In this document: piece after piece, positions 21,077 through 32,637 of the stretch
How the letters are laid out: the number at the start of each line of letters is the position of its first letter
Position numbering within the stretch: position 1 is the first letter of the stretch
Assembly: GCF_000313135.1 (NCBI RefSeq)
Contig: NW_004457380.1
Coordinates: 848,389-898,299, forward strand
Source: Acanthamoeba castellanii str. Neff
Lineage: Eukaryota; Discosea; Longamoebia; Acanthamoebidae
Length of the DNA: 49,911 nt
Direction: 5' to 3'
Position numbers and translations under genes: made by a program
Notes under the pieces: model-generated
The model's database searches: none
The model's input: the letters and a program-made list of their open reading frames with translations, nothing else
What the model was told of the DNA's origin: nothing

Positions 21077-23596
21077 ATGGTGAACTTCACTGTCGAGCAG
21101 ATCCGTTCCATCATGGACAAGAAGGGCAACATCCGTAACATGTCCGTTATTGCCCACGTCGATCACGGCAAGTCGACCCTGACTGATTCGCTGATCGCCG
21201 CAGCTGGTATCATCGCCACCGCGAAGGCCGGAGAGGCCCGCTTCATGGACACCCGCGCCGACGAGCAGGAGCGTTGCATCACCATCAAGTCCACCGGTGT
21301 GTCGCTCTACTACGCCCTGCCCGACCAGATCGAGACCCCCAAGTTCGCCGACGGTCGCGACTTCTTGATCAACTTGATCGATTCGCCCGGCCACGTCGAT
21401 TTCTCGTCCGAGGTGACGGCTGCCCTCCGTGTGACCGACGGTGCCCTCGTGGTCGTCGATTGCGTCGAAGGCGTGTGCGTGCAGACCGAGACCGTGCTCC
21501 GCCAGGCCCTCGGTGAGCGCATCAAGCCCGTGCTCATGGTGAACAAGATGGACCGCGCCCTTCTCGAGCTCCAGCTCGACCAGGAGGAGGCCTACCAGTC
21601 GTTCGCCAAGACTATCGAGACGGCAAACGTGATCATCTCGACCTACCACGACGACGCCCTCGGTGACGTCCAGGTCTACCCCGAGAAGGGCACCGTCGCC
21701 TTCGGTTCGGGCCTCCACGGCTGGGGTTTCACCCTGTCCAAGTTCGCCAACATGTACGCCAAGAAGTTCGGCGTCGAGAAGGAGAAGCTCATGACCCGTC
21801 TCTGGGGCGAGAACTACTTCGATGCCAAGGCCAAGAAGTGGAAGAAGTCCGCCACCTCGGAGGAGGGCAAGCCGCTCAAGCGCGCCTTCTGCCAGTTCGT
21901 GCTCGACCCCATCTACCGTCTCTTCCACTCGATCATGAACCACGAGAGCGAGAAGGTCAACAAGATGCTCGGCTCGCTCGGCATCGTGCTCAAGGGTGAC
22001 GAGAAGGACCAGGTCGGCAAGCCCCTCCTCAAGACCGTGATGAAGAAGTTCCTCCCGGCCGCCGATGCGCTCCTTGAGATGATCGTCCTCCACCTGCCGT
22101 CGCCGGCCATCGCCCAGAAGTACCGTGTCGACGTGCTCTACGAGGGTCCCCTCGACGACGAGTGCGCCACCGCTATCCGCAACTGCGATCCCGAGGGTCC
22201 GCTAATGCTCTACGTCTCGAAGATGATCCCGACCTCCGACAAGGGCCGTTTCTACGCCTTCGGTCGCGTCTTCTCCGGCAAGTGCTCCACCGGCCAGAAG
22301 GTCCGCATCATGGGTCCCAACTACCAGCCCGGCAAGAAGGACGATCTCTTCATCAAGAACATCCAGCGTACCGTGCTCATGATGGGCCGTTACACCGAGC
22401 CCATCGAGGACTGCCCGTGCGGTAACACCATCGGTCTCGTCGGTATCGATCAGTACCTCCTCAAGTCCGGTACCATCACCACCTCGGAGACCGCCCACAA
22501 CCTCCGCGTGATGAAGTTCTCCGTGTCGCCCGTCGTGCGCGTCGCCGTCGAGCCCAAGAACCCCTCGGATCTGCCCAAGCTCGTCGAAGGCCTCAAGCGT
22601 CTCTCCAAGTCCGACCCCTGCGTGAGGTGCTACATCGAAGAGTCCGGTGAGCACATCGTCGCCGGTGCCGGCGAGCTCCATCTCGAGATTTGCCTCAAGG
22701 ATCTCCAGGACGAGTTCACCGGAGTCGAGCTCAAGACCACCGACCCCGTCGTGTCGTTCCGCGAGACCGTCACCGACAAGTCCAACCAGACCTGTCTGTC
22801 CAAGTCGCCCAACAAGCACAACCGTCTCTACCTCACCGCCGAGCCCTTCGCCGACGGCCTCTCCGAGGCCATCGAGGACGGCAAGATCACCCCCCGCGAC
22901 GACCCCAAGTCCCGCGCCCGCGAGCTCTCCGAGAAGTACGGCTGGGACGTCACCGAGGCCCGTAAGATCTGGTGCTTCGGCCCCGAGACCACCGGCCCCA
23001 ACACCCTCGTCGACGTGTCCAAGGGTGTCCAGTACCTTAACGAGATCAAGGACTCGTTCGTCGCCGCCTTCCAGTGGGCCACCAAGGAGGGTGTGCTCTG
23101 CGAGGAGAACATGCGCTCGATCAAGTACAACATCCACGACGTCACCCTCCACACCGACGCCATCCACCGCGGTGGTGGTCAGATCATCCCCACTGCCCGC
23201 CGCGTCATCTACGCTTGCCAGCTCACCGCCTCGCCCCGCCTCATGGAGCCCGTCTACCTCGTCGAGATCCAGTGCCCTGAGTCGGCCATGGGCGGCATCT
23301 ACGCCACCCTCAACAGGCGTCGCGGCCACGTCATCTCTGAGGAGCAGCGTCCCGGCACCCCGCTCTACAACGTCAAGGCCTACCTGCCCGTCATGGAGTC
23401 CTTCGGCTTCACCGCCGATCTCCGCTCGGCCACTTCCGGCCAGGCCTTCCCCCAGTGCGTGTTCGACCACTGGCAGGTCATCCAGGGCGACCCCCTCGTC
23501 CCCGGCAAGCCCCAGGAGATCGTCCTCGCCACCCGCAAGAGGAAGGGTCTCGCCCTCGAGATCCCGCCCCTCGACCGCTTCCTCGACAAGCTGTAA
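21077..23596 (+). CDS. EEF2: Translation elongation factor 2
   Basis: GTPase that moves tRNA and mRNA through the ribosome. Single uninterrupted exon of 839 residues, close to the usual 842-858, and the only intronless large gene here. G1 is [12 protein letters not shown], followed by [20 protein letters not shown] (switch I region), [14 protein letters not shown] (G3) and [12 protein letters not shown] (G4). Domain IV carries [16 protein letters not shown], with His697 at the diphthamide position, so it should be open to diphthamide modification. The C-terminus ends [15 protein letters not shown] as in other eEF2. Codon use is extremely C/G-ending, as expected for high expression. The residue matching the eEF2-kinase Thr is Met57 (see findings). 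AATAAA follows at 23703. Confidence 0.98.
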   Translation: MVNFTVEQIRSIMDKKGNIRNMSVIAHVDHGKSTLTDSLIAAAGIIATAKAGEARFMDTRADEQERCITIKSTGVSLYYALPDQIETPKFADGRDFLINLIDSPGHVDFSSEVTAALRVTDGALVVVDCVEGVCVQTETVLRQALGERIKPVLMVNKMDRALLELQLDQEEAYQSFAKTIETANVIISTYHDDALGDVQVYPEKGTVAFGSGLHGWGFTLSKFANMYAKKFGVEKEKLMTRLWGENYFDAKAKKWKKSATSEEGKPLKRAFCQFVLDPIYRLFHSIMNHESEKVNKMLGSLGIVLKGDEKDQVGKPLLKTVMKKFLPAADALLEMIVLHLPSPAIAQKYRVDVLYEGPLDDECATAIRNCDPEGPLMLYVSKMIPTSDKGRFYAFGRVFSGKCSTGQKVRIMGPNYQPGKKDDLFIKNIQRTVLMMGRYTEPIEDCPCGNTIGLVGIDQYLLKSGTITTSETAHNLRVMKFSVSPVVRVAVEPKNPSDLPKLVEGLKRLSKSDPCVRCYIEESGEHIVAGAGELHLEICLKDLQDEFTGVELKTTDPVVSFRETVTDKSNQTCLSKSPNKHNRLYLTAEPFADGLSEAIEDGKITPRDDPKSRARELSEKYGWDVTEARKIWCFGPETTGPNTLVDVSKGVQYLNEIKDSFVAAFQWATKEGVLCEENMRSIKYNIHDVTLHTDAIHRGGGQIIPTARRVIYACQLTASPRLMEPVYLVEIQCPESAMGGIYATLNRRRGHVISEEQRPGTPLYNVKAYLPVMESFGFTADLRSATSGQAFPQCVFDHWQVIQGDPLVPGKPQEIVLATRKRKGLALEIPPLDRFLDKL

Positions 23597-24008
23597 GCAG
23601 CGTTGACAACGACGGCCTCTCTCTTTGGCCCCGCCTCGCCTGCTGCCGCCCCCATTTTTGTCTCGACCAGCAAGCACGGCGACACATACACAGACCTCAA
23701 ACAATAAAAAACAAAATAACCACATCCATCTTCTTTATCTTCTCGCGCTCTTTCCTTCTCTCTTTGGCAAGCTGATGTTGGCCAGACAAAAAAAAGATGT
23801 GAGATGCTTTGATTTTCTTTTACCCCATTTTTGGTCTATTTTACCGACCTTTTATTTGTTTGTCTGGCAATCGCCTGGAAGCAACGAATTGAGCGAGGAA
23901 GTGAAGCCGCCTCACTGCGCGCTACTACTCATTCGTCGTCCCATCCTTCTCATCGAGCGGTTCCCCCTTGAGAGCCAAGTACCTTGTAATTATATATAGA
24001 GCTACATC
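23597..24008 (+). other. Intergenic region eEF2 / AP-2 mu
   Basis: 3' UTR of eEF2 with one AATAAA, then a T-rich tract (23805-23865), then the AP-2 mu upstream sequence. An ATTATATATAG stretch at about 23988 lies only 20 bases before the ATG, probably too close to act as a TATA box. No further gene seen. Confidence 0.5.
23703..23708 (+). terminator. Poly(A) signal for eEF2
   Basis: AATAAA 107 bases past the eEF2 stop, within an A-rich stretch. Confidence 0.6.
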
Positions 24009-26283
24009 ATGATTTCGGCCATATTTGTGCTCAATTCGAGGGGCGACGTTCTAATCTCTCGCCTTTTCAGAGATGACGTAAGGTACGGCTCATCTCTTCC
24101 TCGACCTCCTTCGAATCTCTCTTCCTCCTCTCTTCATTCGCTCACGACGCTCTTCCAGTCGTGGCGTGGCGGACACGTTTCGGCTGCAGGTCATCAACGC
24201 CAAGGAAGTGCGTTCGCCCATCTCCAGCATCAGCGGCACCTCGCTGCTTCACGTGCGGAGCGGCGACATCTACCTGCTCGCCGCCACGAAGCAGAACGTC
24301 GACTGCGCTCTCGTCTTCTCCCTCCTCAACCAGCTGGTCCTCATCTTCAGGTCCTACTTCGGCGGCAAGTTCGACGAAGACCACATCCGTAAGAACTTCG
24401 TTCTCATCTACGAGCTCTTGGACGGTGTGCCTCTCGCTCTTCCCTCCCTCTGTCGCGCGTGTGTGTCGTGTGTGTGTGTGTGTGTGGTGTCGTGTCTCAC
24501 ATGGGTGGCGGTGACGGCGAACAGAGGTGATCGACTATGGGCATCCGCAGAACAGCGACATCGAGGCCCTCAAGCTCTACATCACGCAGGCCAAGAACAA
24601 GAACAAGCTCGCCGCCGTAGCTGTACGCCTTCTCGCCTCCTCCAAGCAACACGATTGACAACTCAACTCGTGCCCACTCCTGAGTAGCGTTTGTATGCGC
24701 ACTAATGGTGACACAAACCGCACACACCGCACACACCGCACACACACGCACGCACACACAGGCGGCCGACGACGACAAGATCAGGAAGATCACGGTACAG
24801 GTGACGGGCGCCGGACCCTGCCCCTGGAGGCAGCCCGGCATAAAGTACCGCAAGAACGAACTCTTCATCGACGTCATCGAATCCGTCAACCTCCTCATCT
24901 CCGCCAAGGGCAAGTTCCCCTGCGCACCACCGCCACTGCGCCGAACGCCCAGCGTTTCGAGTTCTGCGTTGACTTTTCTTCGGCTGACGATTGTGGCGCG
25001 CGGGTGGGCGGCGGCAAACGGTGTGTGTGTGTTGCGTGCGTAGGTAACGTGCTGAACGCCAACGTGGCCGGGCAGGTGGTCATGAAGAGCTTCCTGTCGG
25101 GCATGCCCGAGTGCAAGTTCGGTCTCAACGACAAGCTGCTCATGGCCAAGGAGCAGCGAGGCAAAAAGGCGTAAGCCTCCCCCCCTCCGCCTCGCTCCTC
25201 TTATTCTCTGCCCGTGTGTGTTGTGTGTGTCCTACCGCCGTCGGCCTTGGCTGAACCGGCTCTTGTTGGCCTGCTGGTGCTGTATAGGCCGGGCAAGAGT
25301 CGAACGGTATCGAGCTGGACGACTGCACATTCCACCAGTGCGTGAAGCTCACCAAGTTCGACACGGACCGCACCATCTCCTTCATTCCGCCCGACGGCGT
25401 CTTCGAGCTCATGAAGTACCTTCACCCCCCCCCCCCCCTCAAGCTCTTTTATCACCACCACCGTCGCCATCGTCACCATCGTCGCCAGCGCTGACAAGCT
25501 GTCGTCGTCGTCGACAGGTACCGCACGACGGAGAATCCGCACCTGCCCTTCCGCGTGCTGTCGGCCATCAACGAGGCGGGCTCGACGCGCGTGGAGATCA
25601 AGGTGACGGTGAAGGCCAACTTTGCGCCCAATCTGTTCGGGCAGCACGTGATCATCAAGATCCCCACCCCGAAGAACACGGCCACCTGCCGGCTGAGGGT
25701 CACGGCGGGCAAGGCCTTCTACAAGCCCGAACTCGAGGCCGTCATCTGGAAGATCAAGCGCTTCCCGGGCGGCGCCGAGTTCGGTCTCTCCGGTGAGATG
25801 AAGCTCGCGCAGTCCGTATCTCTCGAGGTAGGCTCACGACACACGCAACACACGCACACACAACACACGACACACGTCATACGACACGGCACACACCACA
25901 CGGCACAACACGCGCGGGGTACTCGCGACGTTGAGAGTTAAATGGCCGGCGTTGGGCGTTCGTGTGAAACAGAAGAAGGGATGGTCCAACCGACCGCCGA
26001 TTGCGATGCAGTTCCAAGTGCCCATGTTCACCTCGTCGGGCTTTGACGTTCGCTTCCTCAAGGTGCGACCACTTCCTTCCCTTCAAGAGCTCCCCCCAAA
26101 TCCACTCACGGCCACGAACGTTTCCGCGGAAACACAACGCGACATACGACGCACGACACGACACGACACGACCAACGACACGACCAACGACACGACACAC
26201 AGGTGTATGAAAAGACGCCCTACCAGACGGTGAAGTGGGTGCGCTACATGACCAAGGCCGGATCCTACGAGTTCCGTATCTGA
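24009..26283 (+). CDS. AP2M1: AP-2 clathrin adaptor complex subunit mu
   Basis: Medium chain of the plasma-membrane clathrin adaptor that reads YxxPhi sorting signals. Nine exons: 24009-24082, 24159-24424, 24525-24622, 24762-24909, 25044-25168 (or 25170), 25288-25415, 25518-25827, 25973-26062, 26203-26283; about 439 residues against 435 in humans. The N-terminal longin domain holds [20 protein letters not shown] and [20 protein letters not shown]. The mu-homology domain holds [71 protein letters not shown] and the C-terminal [14 protein letters not shown]. The linker lacks an obvious copy of the animal AAK1 site. The intron after exon 4 starts GCAAGT, and the exon 5/6 junction needs a GC donor or an A-run indel. 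Confidence 0.93.
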
Positions 26284-26599
26284 GAGGCCGTTGATGACCA
26301 ACCCAGATGGACACACCACCCACACGCTACCAGCGCTGTGACTGTGGTCGTTTGTTTCGTGCCGCCGCCTCCTCCTCTGCCTCTTGTTTGTTGTAAAGAT
26401 CACACCTTACCCCCCCCCCGCGCATGGGTGTCAGTTCTTATTTTCTCTGCGTCTGTTCAGCTTCACGCAGCAGCAGGTCTGCTCGGTGGTTGCTCACCCA
26501 CCCGCACTGATGATTGTTGTTGTGTCGTGTTGTGTGTTGTGTGTTGTGAGTGAAGAAGGAGAAGAAGAAGAAGAAAAAGAAGAGGAAGGGCGAGTCTAC

Positions 26600-27180
26600 A
26601 GGATGAATGGTGGTGGGGAGGAAAGAAGCGTGCCTCGGTCACGCCAAGGACGTTGGCCTCGTTGGAGAAGATGCGGAAGCCCTGGTCCTCAAGGGCCTGC
26701 ACCACGGGCACGATCAGCCCGCGGTCGTTGACCCAGTGGACCTCCATCAGGATCTGGCCCACCCTGTCGCTCCAGCGCCGAGGAGCTCAATGGAAGGACA
26801 CGTCCTACAGCCGAGAAGAGGGTGAGCGTGGGTGTGGGCTAGTTAGTGGGTCACTAGTGAGGTGGGAGGTCGTACCAGGTGGGACGAAACAGGTACAGCT
26901 CATGCTGGGTCAGCAGGTGGGCGTGGTAGGCCTGGCGCCTGTGCAAAACTCGTCGTTGGTGCGCTCGCTCCTCTGCGAGCAGCGCTGCCAGGGCAGCCTC
27001 TTCGGGTGGGCCTTCGGGCCGTGAGCAGGACCCTTCGGTCGTCTCCGCCAGGCCCTCCCAAGCCGTCACTTAGGCCCACGCGAACAGCAGCAACGATGTC
27101 AAAATGACCACGCCGGCCAGGAGGGCGCCTTGGCCTGTTCCCACCCCTGCCAATTACACTTCCATCAGCCACCCCGCCAT
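26600..27180 (-). pseudogene. Decayed methyltransferase-like (METTL24/Methyltransf_22 type) locus
   Basis: One frame on the minus strand runs 27180-26876: MAGWLMEV, TAA, LAGVGTGQGALLAGVVILTS (a membrane-anchor-like segment), a second TAA, then VTAWEGLAETTEG and EERAHQRRVLHRRQAYHAHL to YLFRPTW before a GTACG donor. The two stops are at codons 9 (27156-27154) and 37 (27072-27070), both in phase. Downstream near 26770-26640 another frame reads GQILMEVHWVNDRGLIVPV and ALEDQGFRIFSNEAN, like the C-terminal strand/helix of Methyltransf_22 proteins. The SAM-binding core normally between these parts is absent, only about 100 bases separate them, and the second part has an upstream TGA. I read this as a degraded or internally deleted copy. 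Unannotated sequencing errors are the alternative. Confidence 0.45.
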
Positions 27181-27443
27181 GGACACGTTATTCGGGGGGG
27201 GGGGGAGGGTACCAGAGCACTTCTGGGACATACATCGATCCCAGCCAGTCTGCCAAGGCCAGAAAAACATAAGAAGAAAACAGACACGACAAACAAAGCA
27301 AGACTGCCCTTATTTGAGCAACAACATTGTCTCTTTTTTGATCAAAATAATAATAATTGATTTTTGATAAATAAATTAATAGGTGAATAAATAAGGCTTT
27401 GTATTTGCCGCTCTGGTGTCTACGTGCGCCCTTGGTGGCGTGG

Positions 27444-30400
27444 TCATTGGAAGAAGAGCCCAACGATGAAGAGGATGTAGACGATGACCAGGGCGCATCC
27501 CTTGAAGTAGTTGGCCTTGCCCTCAATTGACAGGTAGTTGACGATGATGACGGCGAAGATGATCGCAAACACCATGAACATGGGGAACATGAGGATCGAC
27601 ACATCGTGGTCCACCTGCTCACAGGGGGTGGTGGTGAGACGCGGAATCGAGCGGGGGGAGGGGAGGAGTCACGTACAATGGCCGACCAGCCCACGAGAAC
27701 GGGAAGCATCAACAAGCAGATCTGGACGGCTGACGAGGACCCGATTTCAAGCGAAAGCGCCACGTTGTTGTGCATGGCGAACGTGATCGCGTTCACATAC
27801 TGCGTTCGTGGTCGTGTCGTGGTCGTGTCGTGTCGTGTCGTGTCGTGTGAGGTAAAAAAATAGTGAAATGGACCAAAGGAGAGGCTCTCTACGATGACGG
27901 GCCACGTACCTCGGCGGAGGAGGGCACCAGCGCCATGACCGTGGCGCCGGCGAAGGCCTGCTCGATGCCGATCGCGTCCAGCGTTGGTTCGATGGCCTTG
28001 TATGGGGGGGTTTCATTGTACCGCCCCACAGCAAGCAAAGACGGTGCTCGCGTCAGCGTTATCGCAAGGGAAAGACGTTGGGGGAGGGGGGGGGGACACG
28101 AGGTCGTACCTTGATCATTTCCTCGGCGATGAGGGAGAAGAGGGTGATGGAGATGAGCAGCACGACGACGGCCTTCCACACCGGCCACTCGGGTCCCTGG
28201 CGTATCAGTCCTTCGTGTTAGGTGCGTGTGCATGGTGTGCGTGTGCGTGTGCGACCAGGCATCGGGTACCTCGTGTCCGCCGCCCTCGCCCTCCTCCTCT
28301 TCGGGGTTCTCAAACAGGTGCGAGTGGGTTTTTAGGGTGAACAGCAGGCCCACCAGGTACCTACGCACGCGAAGCAACAACAAAATGAGGAGCCAATAAA
28401 ATGCCAATAAATTAATGTTAGTAATTAAATAATTTCCTAATATAACACACAACAAATAAAAATAGTATAAATAAATACATAAATAAATAACAAGCAATGA
28501 TGAAAGTGAGAGCAAAAAGGGGGCGCTACGCAAAGGGAAGGATGGCGGCGACACAGTAGATGAGCGGCTCGCCCTTGTCCTGGAAGCGCTGGTTGTCCTT
28601 GTACTCGATCTTGCCCGCCAGGCAGCCAGTGCACGCCATGTTGGTCCTGCCGCGCGCAATCAGGAATGGGACCACAGTGAGCGACGGGGGCAACGGTGAG
28701 CCCAAAAACAAAACAAACAGCAGGCCTCGCCCACCAGCCAGGCTCGAGTGGCGCGCGTAAAACGTACGAGTTGGTGGAGACGGCGGTGCAGTTGTTGCAC
28801 GCGAACTCGTAGCCACCATTCACCTCCCAGAACATCGTCGGCGTGAAAATGCCTATGCGCCGCACGACACACACGCACGCACGACACCGTGAGTTCTCGA
28901 GTGACACAGCCAAGACGAGTGATTGCAAAAGAATAATTAATAATAATCAATAATTATGTAAACAAATAATAATATTAATATAAAATAAAATGGGAGTGTA
29001 AGGTACCGATGATGGAGATGATGAGCAGCACGGACGACACGCCGGCCACGGTGGGACTGAACCGCTGTTCCTTGTACTTGATGCCGCCGAATATCTGAGA
29101 TGCGCGGAGGCGCCGAGAGGGAGTGAGTAGTCGCGCGTGGGGCGTCGCGTGGGCGGAGGGATGGGGCGTACGTACCATGGACAAGCCGGGCAGGAGCAGC
29201 AGGTCGCCCAGCAGCGAGCCGATGCAGCCGGCACGCACCAGTTCCAGCAGACCGCCCTGCCAGATCGCCCTGGTGCCGCCCACGCCCCGTAAATGAGACT
29301 TGCTCGCGTTCGTTACACACACGACACACACGACACACACACACACACGACACGCACGTACGCACACGACACACGCACGTACGCACACAACACACGCACG
29401 TACGCACACGCGCGCGCACACACACGACACACGACACACACACGACGTACACGCTGTAGAGGATGATCTCGATAGAGACGCCAAAGATGGCGTTAAGCAT
29501 GGCACCGATGGCATAGTTGGTACGGGCCGCGATGCTGTGTCGAGGAGAACGTTGGTCGTGCGTCAGTGTCGAATAACACTGACCGCACGCACACGCACGC
29601 GCACACACGCGGGATATAAAAAAGAGGAGGCTGTGAACCTGGCGACCGCCATGCCGATGTAGTAGGCCACGGGGGTGATGGAAAAGAGCGAGGTGACGAA
29701 GAGCACGATCGGGTTGGGGTGGAAGGGCAGCGGCGCATAGCCCAGCACGAGCGTGATAGCCACGAACGGCAGCATGTCTTACGTGAAGGTTCTCGATCAA
29801 GGAGACGTACATCACATAAAAATCCATGGCCACACAGACAACGCGCTCACACGCACGCGCTCTCTCTCTCTCTCTCTCTCGCACACACACACACACACAC
29901 ACGTGCGCACAACACAATACAACACATCACAACACAAGAAGGCGGGAAAAGGATACTGACGAGAATGACGTTGAGCCCGAAGACGCTGTACTGGTAGTAG
30001 TTGACGTTGAGCGCCTGGTAGGTGCACAGCAGATCTGTCCACATATAGGTGGGTTGTTAGCAATGCGAGTCGTGGGTCGTGGAGGGGTCTTTGGCCGTTG
30101 GTAGTTTGGAGAGAGGTACCTCGCCCGCGGGGGCACTGCGGTAGATGCGGACGTTCTTGGGGTGCTGCACGTTGAGCCAGATGCCGGTGCTCATGACCTT
30201 GGCCGCCGGGATCAACACCACCGACATCCAACACATCGCGAACACGATGCAGTGCAGTACGTTCACGATCAAGCCGCCTGGTGGCGTACGACATTAATTC
30301 ACAACAGCGAACGATAACGACGACGAAGAAAGAAGACGCGACGAAGAAAGAAGACGACGAAGCGAGGAGGAGGGCGTCGGTACCGGTGCAAAGCCAGATG

Positions 30401-32252
30401 ATGTACATGGCGTAGGAGCGGACGGAGCGCCTCTTCTTCGGTTGCTCGCTGCCCGGGTCCTGATTGATCGGCTTTCGGCCGCTCAGCAGGCCAATCTTTT
30501 GGTCCTGCCACATCAAAATAAACAACATAATTAATGTATTAAAAATAATAGTTGTCATAAAACAAATATAATAAATACCAAACAAAATAAAATAAATCGT
30601 TACCTCGATGGACAGTCGCTGCTTGGGGTTTTCCTCGGCTTCGAGGATGGGCACGGGGGCGTCGCCGTCCTTGCCTGGCGCCTTGGTCTTGCCGCCGAAG
30701 CACCGGCCGAACAGGTCGGCGACAGAGAAGGTCTCCAGCCACCCGACCATCGGGCGCCCGCCGGGGCGTTTCTGTCACGTTGTGTGGCGCACACGAGTGC
30801 GTGAGTGTGTGGGGGGTGTGTGTGTGTGTATTAATGGAAAGATGCCGTACAACGATGTACTTGCCAAAGGGCCAGAGGTAGTAGTCCTTCAGTTTCCAGC
30901 AGAGTCGACCTGCGGTTGTGTAGGGTGAGGATCGGGCTGGCGCGCGTGTGCGTGTACATGTGGTGATGCGTGCGCGTGCACGTGTGTGCGGTGTGGCATG
31001 TGCACACGCGTGTGGATTGTACCATAGGGGATGCCGGCGATGGTGATGCACATGACAAGCGCAGCGAGAGCATAGCCAATGTAGAGGATCCAGCCGAAGA
31101 ACACGACCCACAACACGTTGCCGACACTCACCATCGATTCTAGATTGCGCGTGCTGGTCAGCACAGTAGCCCCATCCAATGCACTCGCACGCACACACAA
31201 GCACACACACACACACACCCACAACCGCACACGCACCATTGTCGGCTGGTCGAGGCTGATCCTCCGTGAAGGTGGCCGACGGCTTGTAGTGGAACGACTG
31301 CCGCCAGGGCCTGTTGCTGAAGAGGAAGGCGCTACCCACCTCCTTGTGCACCCAATGGTGTGTGCGTGTGAGCGAAGGGGCAACACGGACAGGGCGAGGA
31401 GCCTGCAGGCGAGCGTACCAGGCGCTCTTCGTCGCACGAGTCCCACGAGGAACGCCTGTGGTCGAACGAGGAGCCGGAGCGCCGGGACTCGCCCGAGTAG
31501 CGGCCCCGGGGCGTAGCTGCAGCACATAATGTGAATTAATAATAATTGAATAGATGAATTAAAATGAGTATTGCCTTTTGCATTTAATTTTAATCTCCCA
31601 ATCTCTTGTTGAGATGAAACAATTGGGAAGAGTGCTGGGTACCTTGGAAGCTCACCTTGCGATTCCGCAACGTCTTGCCCTCGCCCGAGCTGTTGAGGTC
31701 GATACTCGACGTGCTGCTGCCCAGCAATCTCCTTGACCTGCGCTTCCCATTCTCCTCATCATCTTCTTCCTCATATCGATCGCTGTAGTCGCTGTCGTCC
31801 AGCTCTTCTTCGACCTCAATCTCCGTTGTTGTGAGCTCATCGTCATCTTCCGCTTCGTAGGGCCGGTGCCTGGGCGTTGACCGCTTTCTGCGCCCCACCG
31901 GAACAACCGAAGATGAAGAAGACGACGACCAGCGCCTCGACGCCGCAGGCGAAGCAGCTGCGCCACCCGCGGCGCTCACCGGCGGTGGCTGTGTCGTCTG
32001 CCCGTCCTCTTGCTGCTGCTGCGTGCGGTCCTCCCCTCCAGGCTCGGGTGGCTGTCCGTCTCGCTTATCCATCTCCTCAGCCGCTCGCAAGAAGTAGTGC
32101 ACACGACCAGTTGCCTCAAGAGTTGTTTGTGTTGCCTCCGCCGAATCGGGTAAAGGCGAAGGTGTTGCTTCTTTCTTATTGTCGGCCCCCGAAAGACAGA
32201 ACAAACTTCCGGTTTCTTGGTTGGCGGAGCGATTCAAGTTGGGCACACTCAT
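27444..32252 (-). CDS. Vnx1-type CAX cation/H+ antiporter with N-terminal YccF domain
   Basis: Twenty exons: 32252-31643, 31516-31419, 31342-31237, 31139-31023, 30909-30851, 30771-30604, 30504-30384, 30277-30120, 30034-29957, 29777-29639, 29534-29451, 29269-29176, 29094-29007, 28852-28768, 28646-28530, 28360-28270, 28196-28110, 27996-27910, 27799-27677, 27614-27444; about 893 residues. Residues 1-270 are disordered, acidic and Ser-rich. A YccF (DUF307) module follows: GNVLWVVFFGWILYIGYALA, LVMCITIAGIPYG, and YYLWPFGK. The C-terminal half is a CAX antiporter with about a dozen membrane helices, including SIAARTNYAIGAMLNAIFG and the second repeat FAMHNNVALSLEIGSSSAVQ. The YccF-CAX order matches fungal vacuolar Vnx1 (Na+ or K+/H+ exchange), so a vacuole or contractile-vacuole membrane role is plausible. 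The exon 8/9 junction is off by one base. Confidence 0.83.
29300..29450. repeat. CA-rich tandem repeat (about 20-24 bp units) in an antiporter intron
   Basis: Units of the form CACACGACACACGCACGTACG repeat about three times, after a CACACGACA run, between exons 11 and 12. Confidence 0.8.
29859..29902. repeat. (TC)n(AC)n compound microsatellite in an antiporter intron
   Basis: About ten TC copies are followed by ten AC copies between exons 9 and 10. Confidence 0.9.
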
Positions 32253-32637
32253 TCACAAGGTGTGCACCGTAGCTGCCTTGTCTTGTATTCTGAGGTTTGG
32301 AGTTTGCCCAAGGTGTCCCCATCTTCCTGCCAGGACAGGAAGGGAATCAAGAGAATCAAGCCTCCATCTGTCCTTTTGCTCAAGTTGTGGTTTTGACATA
32401 GACCGTCAAGCCACAGGAGGAGCATGCACTTGACAAGCTCCTCTCCCCTGCCCATCCAGTTCCTTACACATAGTTCCCAGTTTCTCTTCGGGTGTATTCG
32501 TGCCGGGAAATTTCCGGACAGGTGATTTCCTTGTCCTTTCCCACCGTTACTTTCTCGCCTCTCCGGAGAGATTGGGATCGGAGAGAGATTCGGCATTTTC
32601 AATTTGTCGATTCGTTCATTGGAAGAGAAGTAAGAAG
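32253..32637. other. Divergent promoter region, antiporter / RSL1D1-like gene
   Basis: The 385 bases between two head-to-head starts must hold both promoters. No TATA box, repeat or RNA gene can be supported. The plus-strand frame 32500-33036 is only the L1-domain gene's first exon extended upstream. Confidence 0.5.

Noticed and set aside
21017..22093. Minus-strand frame of about 358 residues opposite the eEF2 5' half
   Set aside because: Same cause: a Leu/Val/Glu/His-rich shadow of a highly biased gene.
22202..23725. Minus-strand frame of about 507 residues opposite eEF2
   Set aside because: A result of strong RNY/G-C third-position codon bias in eEF2. There are no recognisable motifs.
28920..29000. 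AT-rich stretch as a possible inserted element
   Set aside because: It is an intron of the antiporter gene with correct splice sites on both sides. Several introns of this gene are AT-rich.
29300..29450. Possible CRISPR-like regular repeat
   Set aside because: Units are CA-rich, contiguous, without unique spacers, and inside a eukaryotic intron. It is an ordinary tandem repeat.
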